Part shown: piece after piece, positions 9,001 to 15,989 of the stretch
Position numbering within the stretch: position 1 is the stretch's first letter
Layout of the letters: each line of letters begins with the position of its first letter
Origin: Candidatus Sulfopaludibacter sp. SbA3
Lineage (GTDB): Bacteria > Acidobacteriota > Terriglobia > Bryobacterales > Bryobacteraceae
DNA: 46,844 nucleotides
Assembly: GCA_945893365.1 (NCBI GenBank)
Contig: CAMDED010000052.1
Location: 1 to 46,844, forward strand
Direction: 5' to 3'
Notes under the pieces: generated by a model
Told to the model about the DNA's origin: nothing
The model's input: the letters and a program-made list of their open reading frames with translations, nothing else
The model's database searches: none
Position numbers and translations under genes: made by a program

Positions 9001-9485
9001 AGAGTGGAACACCAGTGGGACTCGGTGGCAGTCTCTCGATCGGTATCCCCACGGTAGGCACCCGCGCCGATGTCAATACCGCGGTTCCGTTGCGCAGCGA
9101 TATCGCCTGTTCCTCGTTGGAGTTCGGAAACCCGCAGCGGAATTACTTGTTTAATGCGGGCAACCCTCAGCAGGCGACCCGAACCGGGCGGCCTTTGGCT
9201 TTCCTTCCGCAGGGAGATTTCCAGACTGGAAACGCGCCAAACGTACATCCCTCCGCCCGACAATGCGGGGTACTAATGGAGAATTTATCCGTCACCAAAG
9301 GCTTCCGCGTCAAAGAGCGGGTACAAGTGCGATTCGGCGCGGAGATGTTTAACCTCTTCAATCGGCACACTTGGCAGTACGGCTTGCAGGGCGGCAACAT
9401 TGCGGGATCCGATTTCGGAGAGATTACACCGTATCAGCCGAACGGGCCGCGCCAGATACAAATGAAACTACGACTAGAGTGGTAG
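6012..9485 (+). CDS. TonB-dependent receptor 1 (Oar-like, CarboxypepD_reg)
   Basis: The 1157-residue outer-membrane protein starts at ATG 6012, preceded by GGGAGGAA at 5999-6006, and has a signal peptide (SRLLLAALFFAGSNLYPQ). A carboxypeptidase-regulatory-like beta-sandwich (about 25-105, QIVGLVTDPSGSVVAEASVEL) is followed by a plug region (about 130-260, with GGRTNSHELLIDGQ) and a long beta-barrel. It ends RLEW, the terminal aromatic expected for outer-membrane assembly. This architecture is the Oar/SusC-like group abundant in Solibacter, thought to import large ligands such as saccharides or peptides; the substrate cannot be told. An upstream in-frame ATG-less extension to 5964 lacks a leader and is rejected. 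It converges on the TPR/cytochrome/CRTAC1 operon with 13 bp between stops. Confidence 0.9.
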   Translation: MSPTRSRLLLAALFFAGSNLYPQTQRGQIVGLVTDPSGSVVAEASVELTSPTTGAKFQTTTSQNGSYTLPLLNYGKYDLRVSAAGFAPTTISGVEVATATTTTANVTLSLKTVAEEVSVKASAVVIESTTSVIGAAIDEDLKRELPVPVSGGKRSAFQYIYTAPTVNSTGQLTIAGGRTNSHELLIDGQTADVQSSEIGSSGSLPSVEAIGEFKMVLNSMPAEYGRSSGGLTSFATKSGANQYHGVGYWYLRNEKLDARPWQGARRNVRKQNEYGVAGGGPVKIPGLYNGENKTFFWANYTGYKDRQAAASGVLSLPTQAMRAGDFSAADLPQIFDRLDRFTDPQGNVRFQQFPGNRVPASRLSKVSTFFFDALPATNRPGSVNNFVGSSRGITNNHDFSIKADHNFTSNDRLAGFYQYSKAGLFGGSILGDAFGATSKNLNHRVRLDWNHIYKPNLIQQVILGVTRNPLSSANNNYGEEFGRKAGITGTLDPNCPETWIDYPSGFVICASQPGPLNATANTVTTANYSLLWLKGGHSMKYGAQMIRYNQNRKPFGGPFQASAAGTFTFGNPLGGSRAATSDTNNTGGNPWADFYLGWPQGAIVGAPQIVGNRETYLAFFVQDDWKVSSKLTFNLGLRWDLNIPYSEVQGRITGFDPGLANPGATGRLGALTFYGEGAGRNGSNQPGDTRWRNVAPRIGLAYQLNQKTVFRGFAGLVYQGIQNANANFADRTGFFTQAAIPPRVDPFSVYHVWDNRFPTEILGLDKFPNTDPTLKNNQAVTYQRASGLGDPPELYMASAGFQRELGFGLLLDTTWLYNGMRHAHDHLPLNQLAPQFRGLGTLLNRPLNSPEVQAAGFRKPFPQFDDQLPLFRALLPFPQYSGVTEDSSNHTTSTYHAAVFKVQKRFSAGLTFLGSYTISKYISDTTWAPGAFGSSPRDAYNRRLEKAVQRFDIPQRVVLAYSYDLPVGKGKKFVSGAHPVVDAVVGGWTLSGFNNYQSGTPVGLGGSLSIGIPTVGTRADVNTAVPLRSDIACSSLEFGNPQRNYLFNAGNPQQATRTGRPLAFLPQGDFQTGNAPNVHPSARQCGVLMENLSVTKGFRVKERVQVRFGAEMFNLFNRHTWQYGLQGGNIAGSDFGEITPYQPNGPRQIQMKLRLEW

Positions 9486-9498
9486 CGGCAGGCGGGCG

Positions 9499-11283
9499 CT
9501 ATTGTTGCGCCTGTTCCTCGCGAAGGCGGCGTCCGCGAGCGCGTTCGTCCGCCTCGGTCTTCTGGAATATTTCGTTTTCTCGATCGGCCAAGTCGGTCTT
9601 CCCGAGTCTTCGGTATAGGCGCGCGAGCACGTAGTGAATCCGGTTCAGACCCGGATCGTCCTGAAGGGCGCGCTGGTATTCCGCGACCGCCCTGTCGATT
9701 TCGCCCTTCAGCTCATAGCAGCGGGCGAGGTCGGACCGCGCTTCGGCATGTCCGGCATCCGCGGCCAGTACCGCTTCCAGGTGAGGCATTGCCTGATCCG
9801 GCTGGCGTAATTGCGTGTAAATACGGCCGAGAATACCTCTGGCTTCGGCGGAATGGGGATTCAGCTCCAGTTCGCCGTTCGCAGCATCAATAGCTTCTGT
9901 ATACTTCGAATTGCTTAACAGGTACTCCGCCATAGCGGTGCGCATGCCCAACTGATTCGGCCCGGCCGCGATGGCAGCCTGAAATTCCTCAAGAGCTTCT
10001 TTCTTGCCCTGCCCCTGGTACATGCGCGCCTTGACGAAATGCGCGCGGCTGGATTCGGGATACTCCTCGAGCAATCGTTGAAAGTACGTAAGCGAAAGCT
10101 CATGAAACACCTGCCATCGCAGCGTCTGGGCAGCCGGATAAGTCAGCGTCGAGAAGGTTCGCCGCGTAACGATTCGCTCGGCGGCGGCATAGTCGTCTTT
10201 CCAGAAATGCGCCATCGCGGTGAGGTAGTCTCCTGTCCATCCGCTCACCGACGGAAGAATGAGTCTCAGCGAGTCGATCCCTTCCTGCCAGCGGCCCCGC
10301 GCCAGGTGATCCAGTGCAGTCCTCTCCCTGGCCGTTCGGAATCGCTTCCGCAGTTCCATATTGACGGAGGATGGCATCAACGCAAGCGGGGGAAGGCTCT
10401 TCTCGACAGGGGGAAGGGCACGCAAGGCGGCCGCATAGTCGATCTTGAGGCCAACCTCGGCGGCATCCTTCCGGGGGACGCTTCGCGGATCGAGCTTCGC
10501 CTCGCTGTCCAAGGGCATCAATTGCCGGTATCGCGCAAGCGCCAGTTGGCCGGGCTCATCCAGCCCCAGAATGAAAAACACGCGCGCAAGGCGGTAGAAC
10601 ACAGATGCATTCTCAGGATCCTTCCGCGCAGCAAGAAGGTAATGACGGGCCGCAGGCTGATAGAACTCCTGCCCATCGAGAATCTTCGCCGTGATGAACT
10701 GATCGTATTCGGAGCCTGGATTCTTCCCGGCGATGCCGCGCGCGACCTGCTCCGATAGTTTGAGGTAGGTGTCTCCCAAGAGGTACAGGTAGTCCGCCTT
10801 GACTTCCGCCAGATCGAGAGCCCGCTTGAAGTACGGCAGCGCCATTTCATACTTTCTCAGCGCGATGTGCGCGAGCCCGAGGTACATGGAGCTTTCGACG
10901 GATGTTTTGTGCTTGTACACCGCTTCCAGGTGCGGCAGCGCTTTAACGGGTTGCTCCAGGAAAAGATAACTGCTTCCGAGAAACAGGCGCGCTCCTTCCA
11001 TCGCCGGGTTCAGCTTCAGCCCGTCCACGAAAGCGGCGGCCGCTTCCGGATACCTGTGCTGCAAGTAATAAACGAGGCCGATGTTCTGATAGACCTCGGG
11101 GATGGCCCGCGGGTATTTCTGAAGGATCGTTTTGTATTCCCGCTCAGCGGTGGAAAAGTCCGATTGTGCTTCAGCCCGCTTGGCTGCAAGAAAGTGAATT
11201 TCGATGAAAGCGGCCGCCTGATCGTCGAGCTGCTGGGCGGCCGCGGCGGAAACGAGCATGAGTAAGAGAAGGCTACGAGGCAT
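9499..11283 (-). CDS. Secreted TPR-repeat protein
   Basis: The 594-residue product begins with a signal peptide (PRSLLLLMLVSAAAAQQ) and is then almost wholly helical TPR repeats. One block is at about 35-190 (YPRAIPEVYQNIGLVYYLQHRYPEA and following units); a more divergent middle follows; a C-terminal block is at about 395-580 (HSAEARGILGRIYTQLRQPDQA, DPGLNRIHYVLARLYRRLGK). TPR arrays bind protein partners, so it is probably a periplasmic scaffold. ATG 11283 was chosen because the leader begins there and AAGGGA lies 5 nt upstream; an in-frame ATG at 11319 has its own similar site. It is third in the CRTAC1-cytochrome-TPR set, 44 bp after the cytochrome stop. Confidence 0.85.
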   Translation of the reverse strand: MPRSLLLLMLVSAAAAQQLDDQAAAFIEIHFLAAKRAEAQSDFSTAEREYKTILQKYPRAIPEVYQNIGLVYYLQHRYPEAAAAFVDGLKLNPAMEGARLFLGSSYLFLEQPVKALPHLEAVYKHKTSVESSMYLGLAHIALRKYEMALPYFKRALDLAEVKADYLYLLGDTYLKLSEQVARGIAGKNPGSEYDQFITAKILDGQEFYQPAARHYLLAARKDPENASVFYRLARVFFILGLDEPGQLALARYRQLMPLDSEAKLDPRSVPRKDAAEVGLKIDYAAALRALPPVEKSLPPLALMPSSVNMELRKRFRTARERTALDHLARGRWQEGIDSLRLILPSVSGWTGDYLTAMAHFWKDDYAAAERIVTRRTFSTLTYPAAQTLRWQVFHELSLTYFQRLLEEYPESSRAHFVKARMYQGQGKKEALEEFQAAIAAGPNQLGMRTAMAEYLLSNSKYTEAIDAANGELELNPHSAEARGILGRIYTQLRQPDQAMPHLEAVLAADAGHAEARSDLARCYELKGEIDRAVAEYQRALQDDPGLNRIHYVLARLYRRLGKTDLADRENEIFQKTEADERARGRRLREEQAQQ

Positions 11284-11338
11284 TGATTCCCTTCGAAGCG
11301 TTGATCCCCTTCGAATCATCGATTCCCTTATCGAACGA
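11283..11338 (-). repeat. Threefold tandem repeat containing Shine-Dalgarno sites
   Basis: Three imperfect units of 18, 18 and 20 bp (11283-11300, 11301-11318, 11319-11338) lie head to tail between the cytochrome stop and the TPR gene start. On the minus strand each reads roughly TTCGAAGGGAATCAA, so each carries an AAGGGR ribosome-binding core. Two units place it just before an in-frame ATG (11319 and 11283). Confidence 0.75.
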
Positions 11339-12371
11339 TCCTAATCCAGTGGTCCGCGAAACTGGAGTGAGCCATCACGCGTTCGCGCGGCATGTGGCAA
11401 CTCGCGCACTTGTCGCGGGACACCGCGCAGACCGCCGCCTTGCGGCGCGATTCCTTGGCGTGACAGCTCAGACAGGTCCGGTCCGACTGAGCCGCGGCCT
11501 GCACAGCGTCCTCGTGAGGATTGTGACAGGTGGTGCATTTCAGCTTCCCGTCCGATTCGTTGAAGCAGCGGCTGAGCACCAATCGGGAGGATGCAAACCG
11601 CACGGTATTTGGATTCGTCTCGATGGCGCGAATCCCCGCCAGATCGCTGTCCTCGGGCGGCTTGCCGTGACAGGCGCCGCACATCTGCGCCTGCGCGAAG
11701 CCTTCGAGGCGCCCTGGCTGGGAGATTTTCCTGTCACTGGGCGGCGGGCGCGCAATGGTCTGAATGTGCTCGCGGCCAGGACCATGGCAGCGCTCGCAGT
11801 GAATTCCAGTCTCCGCGCCAGGCTGCAGGGGGACCTGGGGAGCATCGCCGGTCGTGTGGCATTCGAAACACTTTCGCAGATCGTCGCCGGTGAGTTCACG
11901 TCCCACAGATTCGAGAACGTTCGACGGCATGTGCCTGGTGGCTCCCGTTGTCAGGTCGAAGTCGCCGAGAGAACGGTACCAGGTGAGGCGGCCTTCCACA
12001 TACTTGCCGTCCTCCCGGAGGCCGGTCATCGTAATCGCTTTCACGCCGCTGCCGAAAGACCACTGCAGGCGCAAGCGCCGAATCTCCGAGCCTTGTTGAG
12101 CGGTCAAGTCGACACCAGCCGCCGCTCTTTCAAGGTGCAGAGTAGCGCCGCCGGCCTTATCCTGAAACGTGAAAGGCAATCGCGACATCACTTCCGGCAC
12201 CGCCTCCACGCCCCGTAACGATCGCGCATGGTGACTGTTCTGCTGCTTACGGAAGATCTCCGAGTGGCACGCCGCGCACGTCTTTGCCCCAGCATAGGGA
12301 GACTGACCACCTGCCTGCGAGCCGGGCAGCAACGAGACCGCGGCAATCAGCGGTAGACAGTGCCGGTTCAC
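11328..12371 (-). CDS. Heptaheme cytochrome c
   Basis: The 347-residue exported protein has a short leader (residues 1-22, LPLIAAVSLLPGSQA) and seven CxxCH heme-binding motifs: CAACH at 32-36, then CFECH, CERCH, CGACH, CTTCH, CLSCH and CASCH. This is typical of periplasmic multiheme cytochromes of the c554/NrfA-like superfamily. A roughly 120-residue heme-free beta-rich stretch separates the first motif from the others. It most likely carries electrons in the periplasm; no catalytic site is identifiable. The start is GTG at 12371, overlapping the CRTAC1 stop by 4 bp (GTGA), so translation is coupled. CRTAC1, cytochrome and TPR genes appear to form one operon. Confidence 0.88.
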   Translation of the reverse strand: MNRHCLPLIAAVSLLPGSQAGGQSPYAGAKTCAACHSEIFRKQQNSHHARSLRGVEAVPEVMSRLPFTFQDKAGGATLHLERAAAGVDLTAQQGSEIRRLRLQWSFGSGVKAITMTGLREDGKYVEGRLTWYRSLGDFDLTTGATRHMPSNVLESVGRELTGDDLRKCFECHTTGDAPQVPLQPGAETGIHCERCHGPGREHIQTIARPPPSDRKISQPGRLEGFAQAQMCGACHGKPPEDSDLAGIRAIETNPNTVRFASSRLVLSRCFNESDGKLKCTTCHNPHEDAVQAAAQSDRTCLSCHAKESRRKAAVCAVSRDKCASCHMPRERVMAHSSFADHWIRIVR

Positions 12372-14059
12372 GGTTTGCGAAGCCCTATTCCTTCCTCGAT
12401 CGTCACAAACTGATTGGCCGTAAGGCCGCTGACTACGTCCACCGACGCCTTAAACGGCCAGCGAACCTCAATCTTTTCGATGGTCTTTGCGGAGCCTAGT
12501 CCGAAGTGGAGTCGCAGGTCGCTATGCGACATGAAACTCGAACCGGAGCGTACCTCCTGTACCTGCCTGACTCCACCGGCCGTCACGGTTACCTGTGCGC
12601 CGATCGCGCTGCGGTTCGATTTGCGGCCCACGAGGCGCACCGACAGGAACGCTTCTTGGTTGCCACCTTCGTTTCGGAGCAGGCTTGGCCGCTCGTTCAT
12701 ATTGTTGATGAAAACGTCGACGTCGCCATCGTTATCGAAATCCCCGGTAGCTAAGCCGCGGCTCGAATGCAGCGCGGTGACGCCGGGTCCCGACGATGCA
12801 GTCACATCCGCAATCTTGCCGCTACCCAGATTGCGGTAGAGAAGGCGTCGCTGCCGGTACACCGAGCCTGTCATGATCCGTTCGATTTCCACGTAGATAT
12901 GGCCGTTCGCCATGACGATGTCGGGACGGCCGTCGTTATCGTAATCCAGAAACTCGACGCCCCACCCCATGTACTTCATGTTCGCACCCATACCCGACGG
13001 ATGAATGCGATCCTCGAATGTTTCGTCTCCGTTGTTACGGTAAAGGTTGGCGGTATCGTCTATGAAATTCGTCTTAACGAGGTCCGGAAGGCCGTCTCCG
13101 TCAAAGTCTCTTGCGGCGGAGCCCATTCCAGCCTGTTCCCGTCCATCTTCACTGTAGGCCACTCCGGCGGGGACTCCGATGTCCGAGAAGGTACCATTGC
13201 GATTGTTCCGAAACAGGATGCTGGCTTGAGAATCCACGGCGACGTAAATGTCGGGATAGCCGTCCCGATTGCAGTCGACGGTGGTCACTGAGAGCGAGTA
13301 TCGATCGTTGACTTTGGCTACGCCGGAAGGTCCCGATACGTTACCGAACTTGCCGCCGCCCTCGTTATGAAAAAGTTGGTTGGTTCCGCCTGGAAGTCCT
13401 TTCGGTCCGCACATGACCGGCAGTCCCTTCCAGCGGCACGTCGGAGCCTCGCCGGGCAGCGGAACCTTCTCCTTATCGAAGACGATGTAGTTAGCAATGA
13501 ACAGATCGAGGCGGCCGTCCAAATCATAGTCGAGAAACGCGCAACCCGTGGACCATTGTTTGCCTTGTTTCAACCCGGCCGCGGCGGAAACATTACTGAA
13601 GCCGGCGCCGGCATTGTTCCGGTAAAGCCGATTCTCGCCGTAGTAGGTGACAAACAGGTCCTCAAAGCCGTCATTGTCGTAGTCGCCGGCGCAGACGCCT
13701 TGTCCCCACCCCGGCGTCGCCAAGCCGGTTTCCACGGTGACTTTGTGGAAGGTTCCGTCGCCCGCATTGCGGTACAGATTATTGGTTGGCTCCTGACCTT
13801 TCGGGAAGCCATCGAGCCGGCTCCCGGTCACGAAGAACGCATCGAGGAGTCCGTCGCGATCATAGTCCAGCAGGGCTACGCCGCCGCCCAGCGTCTCAAT
13901 GATGTATCGGGAAAATTCCGCACTGCCGCAATAGAATACGTCGTTCAGGCCCACTTCGGCGGCAACATCGACAAACTGGACTGCCTGGTTCCCGGCGCGC
14001 GCGAGCAGAACAAGAAGGGCGATGGCCCCAGCCACTCGCACCTGTTGCAGGCCTGTCAT
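12368..14059 (-). CDS. CRTAC1 family FG-GAP / ASPIC-UnbV protein
   Basis: The 563-residue secreted protein has a hydrophobic leader (VAGAIALLVLLARAGNQA). Seven FG-GAP/VCBS beta-propeller blades follow, each with a calcium-loop motif: DYDRDGLLD, DYDNDGFED, DYDLDGRLD, DCNRDGYPD, DFDGDGLPD, DYDNDGRPD and DFDNDGDVD. An ASPIC/UnbV domain closes the protein (about 475-560, SAIGAQVTVTAGG and WPFKASVDVV). The reading frame stays open upstream to 14545, but that part encodes a fragment of an unrelated sigma-54 activator, so ATG 14059 is taken as start. TACAAT at 14078-14073 could be its -10, leaving a very short leader. First gene of the operon with the heptaheme cytochrome and TPR protein. Such proteins are presumed extracellular binding or adhesion proteins. 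Confidence 0.88.
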   Translation of the reverse strand: MTGLQQVRVAGAIALLVLLARAGNQAVQFVDVAAEVGLNDVFYCGSAEFSRYIIETLGGGVALLDYDRDGLLDAFFVTGSRLDGFPKGQEPTNNLYRNAGDGTFHKVTVETGLATPGWGQGVCAGDYDNDGFEDLFVTYYGENRLYRNNAGAGFSNVSAAAGLKQGKQWSTGCAFLDYDLDGRLDLFIANYIVFDKEKVPLPGEAPTCRWKGLPVMCGPKGLPGGTNQLFHNEGGGKFGNVSGPSGVAKVNDRYSLSVTTVDCNRDGYPDIYVAVDSQASILFRNNRNGTFSDIGVPAGVAYSEDGREQAGMGSAARDFDGDGLPDLVKTNFIDDTANLYRNNGDETFEDRIHPSGMGANMKYMGWGVEFLDYDNDGRPDIVMANGHIYVEIERIMTGSVYRQRRLLYRNLGSGKIADVTASSGPGVTALHSSRGLATGDFDNDGDVDVFINNMNERPSLLRNEGGNQEAFLSVRLVGRKSNRSAIGAQVTVTAGGVRQVQEVRSGSSFMSHSDLRLHFGLGSAKTIEKIEVRWPFKASVDVVSGLTANQFVTIEEGIGLRKP

Positions 14060-14152
14060 ATCGTTGCCCGATATTGTACCGAACGGGACGACGGCGATTC
14101 TGTTACATTGACCCAGTTGGTCCCATGTGCCCCGTTGCCCCTGCTTAAGGAT

Positions 14153-14166
14153 GGCTCTGGTGCAAA
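14153..14166 (+). mobile_element. Second copy of the IS6-like terminal 14-mer
   Basis: GGCTCTGGTGCAAA occurs here exactly as at 5225-5238, where it borders an IS6 transposase relic. No IS6 coding sequence follows here; the next recognisable piece is the sigma-54 activator fragment. Probably a solo end left after deletion, though the identity rests on 14 bases. Confidence 0.45.
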
Positions 14167-14275
14167 CTATGAGTTGTGCAATTCCGCCGCTTTGCTGTAT
14201 CGATAAATCAGGATACAGATCAGGCGGCCAACGCGGCTCGCCAAATCTCCCGCACCGTCGCCCGGCAATTCGATT

Positions 14276-14464
14276 GATTCCTTGAGTCTGCTTCCCCACC
14301 CGCTGCGCAAACCGATGGATGAGGTATTCCGCCAGAAGAGGAATGTCTTCGCGCCGCTCCGGAAGCGAAGGGGTTTCAGTCGGGAAGACGTTCAGACGAT
14401 AGTAGAGGTCCGCCCTAAATGCATTGCGAGCAACCTCCGCCTGAAGGTCACGGTGGGTGGCGGC
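14276..14464 (-). pseudogene. Sigma-54-dependent activator AAA+ fragment
   Basis: About 63 residues on the minus strand match the central AAA+ domain of NtrC/FhlA-type activators: AATHRDLQAEV, AFRADLYYRLNVFP and ERREDIPLLAEYLIHRF. This region normally contains the sensor and arginine-finger parts. The nucleotide-binding Walker A region, the GAFTGA loop, the C-terminal HTH and any start codon are all missing. It is fused in frame to the upstream side of the CRTAC1 gene, which makes a spurious long reading frame. At its outer end, near 14465, it abuts the argS relic on the opposite strand. Confidence 0.75.
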
Positions 14465-14466
14465 GC

Positions 14467-14850
14467 GCAACGACGGACCTGGCGACGTTGGATTTCCGCG
14501 TGAGAGAGCGGCATACAGACTTGATTCTTTACGTGGTAGACACACGTCAGGCGCTGCACTTTGAGCAAGTCTTCAGGGCGGCAAACTAGTCGGTTTGGAC
14601 GGCGGTGCGTCGCTCGAACACGTCAAGTTCGGAACAATGAACGGGGCCGACGGCAAACCCTTCAAAACTCGGGCGGGGGGGTGCATGCTCTCGATGGCCT
14701 CATATCTGCCGCCCGTCAACAGGCTACGGCTCATTTGGCCTCGGCCGATTTCGCGCTGAACCTCACAGGCGAGGAACGAGCTACGGCTGCATCGCAGATC
14801 GCGCGATCGGAGCAGTCAAATTCGCTGATCTACAGCACGAACGGTTTAAA
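14467..14850 (+). pseudogene. argS: Arginyl-tRNA synthetase (argS) fragment, frameshifted
   Basis: Joining three frames gives the catalytic-domain end of class I ArgS. The first frame reads [32 protein letters not shown]; the second [27 protein letters not shown], the ArgS signature [11 protein letters not shown]; the next [19 protein letters not shown] and [16 protein letters not shown]; the last IGAVKFADLQHERFK. At least three frameshifts and an early TAG break it. The N-terminal HIGH half and the anticodon-binding domain are absent. Since ArgS is essential, a working copy must be elsewhere, so this is a dead duplicate or a transferred piece. It ends just before group II intron material. 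Confidence 0.8.
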
Positions 14851-14975
14851 GTGGACCCCAAAGTCAAGACCATTTTTTGGCTTGTTTAAGTTATGCTCGA
14901 CGGGCCTTCCAACCATGACCAAACCATCCGGCGCGCGGGCGACCGAAGGGTGCCGAGCGGCCTGCCATTTCCTTT

Positions 14976-15744
14976 GAGGCGGATTTCCTGGACTGCTCGT
15001 ATGGGTTCCGACCGGGGCGATCAGTGCAGGGGTCCCCCCTGGGGAGCGTTAGAGGAAATACGCGGTTCACTTGCAGGCCGGGTATCAAGTCGTGTACGAC
15101 GCGGACCTGAAGGGCTATTTCGATTCGATTCCGCACTCTCAGCTTCTGGCGTGCGTACGCATGCGGGTCATAGACCGGTGGGTCTTGAAGTTGATCCGGA
15201 TGTGGTTGGAGGCGCTGGTTGTGGAACGGAGTGAGGGGCAGGGTGGAGGCAGTAAATGGAGCCGGCCGAAGAAGGGAACGCCGCAGGGTGGGGTAGCCTC
15301 GCCACGGCTGGCAAACCTGTATTTGCACTGGTTCGACGCCCTGTTTTACGGTACGCAGGGGCCGGGGCAAAGGGCTGATGTCAAGCTGGTGCGTTACGCC
15401 GATGATTTTGTGGCGCTGGCGAAACAGATGGGATCGGAAACCATTGAGTTCATCGAGTCGCGGCTGGAAGGTAAGTTCCAGTTGGAGATCAATCGGGAAA
15501 AGACGCGGGTAGTGTACCTGCGGGAAGAAGGAGCAAGTCTGGACTTTCTGGGCTACACGTTTCGGTGCGACCGCGATCTGAAAGGACGCGACCGAAAATA
15601 CCTGAATGTGATTCCGTCGAGGAAGGCTGACCGGCGGAAGCGGGAAAAGCTGCGCGAAATGACGAACCGTCGCAAGGCGAGGGATGGCTACAGCACTTGG
15701 CGCGGTTGGGGCTGGTCCGTCTATCGGGAAATGCGAAAGCCTGA
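14976..15744 (+). pseudogene. Group II intron reverse transcriptase/maturase remnant
   Basis: Typical intron-encoded RT blocks are present: [16 protein letters not shown], a frameshift, then [38 protein letters not shown], the intact active site [10 protein letters not shown] (15386-15415) and [17 protein letters not shown]. The N-terminal RT0/RT1 region is missing. After [11 protein letters not shown] about 75 residues of thumb/maturase domain X are deleted, and the C-terminal tip resumes in another frame as [19 protein letters not shown] with its TGA at 15742-15744. It cannot splice or reverse-transcribe. It is followed at once by the intron's domain V. Confidence 0.88.
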
Positions 15745-15761
15745 GGCGAGAGCTCCCCGGA

Positions 15762-15850
15762 GAGCCGGACGTGGGAAATCTGCATCTCCGGTTCGACGAG
15801 GGGGGAGTGGGTCGCGCTACTCGCGTTGCCGTCTCTCCTACTCTACCCCC
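15762..15850 (+). ncRNA. Group II intron 3' end (domains V and VI), relic
   Basis: GAGCCGGA (15762-15769) and TCCGGTTC (15787-15794) form the closing helix of domain V, with the catalytic AGC triad in its 5' strand and a GAAA-containing apical loop between. A purine-rich GACGAGGGGGGAG linker and a second imperfect hairpin, with the tract TCTCCTACTCTACC, match domain VI and the 3' end. The boundary near 15850 is approximate. The 5' ribozyme domains were not found, so the RNA is inactive. Confidence 0.7.
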
Positions 15851-15989
15851 GGGGATTGTAAGACGTATGGGCAGTTTTAAAACACTCTCAAGTCAAGAAA
15901 GGAGGCCCGGCCCGGCGGCGGATCGCTTCGCTCCCATCTTCAGGCCCATTGTTCGATTGGAATATACTTACCGCCGACATCCGCTCTTC

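Noticed and set aside
14060-14545. N-terminal extension making a 725-residue CRTAC1 gene
   Set aside because: This part encodes a sigma-54 activator fragment and, at its far end, is antisense to the argS relic; the signal peptide begins at 14059.
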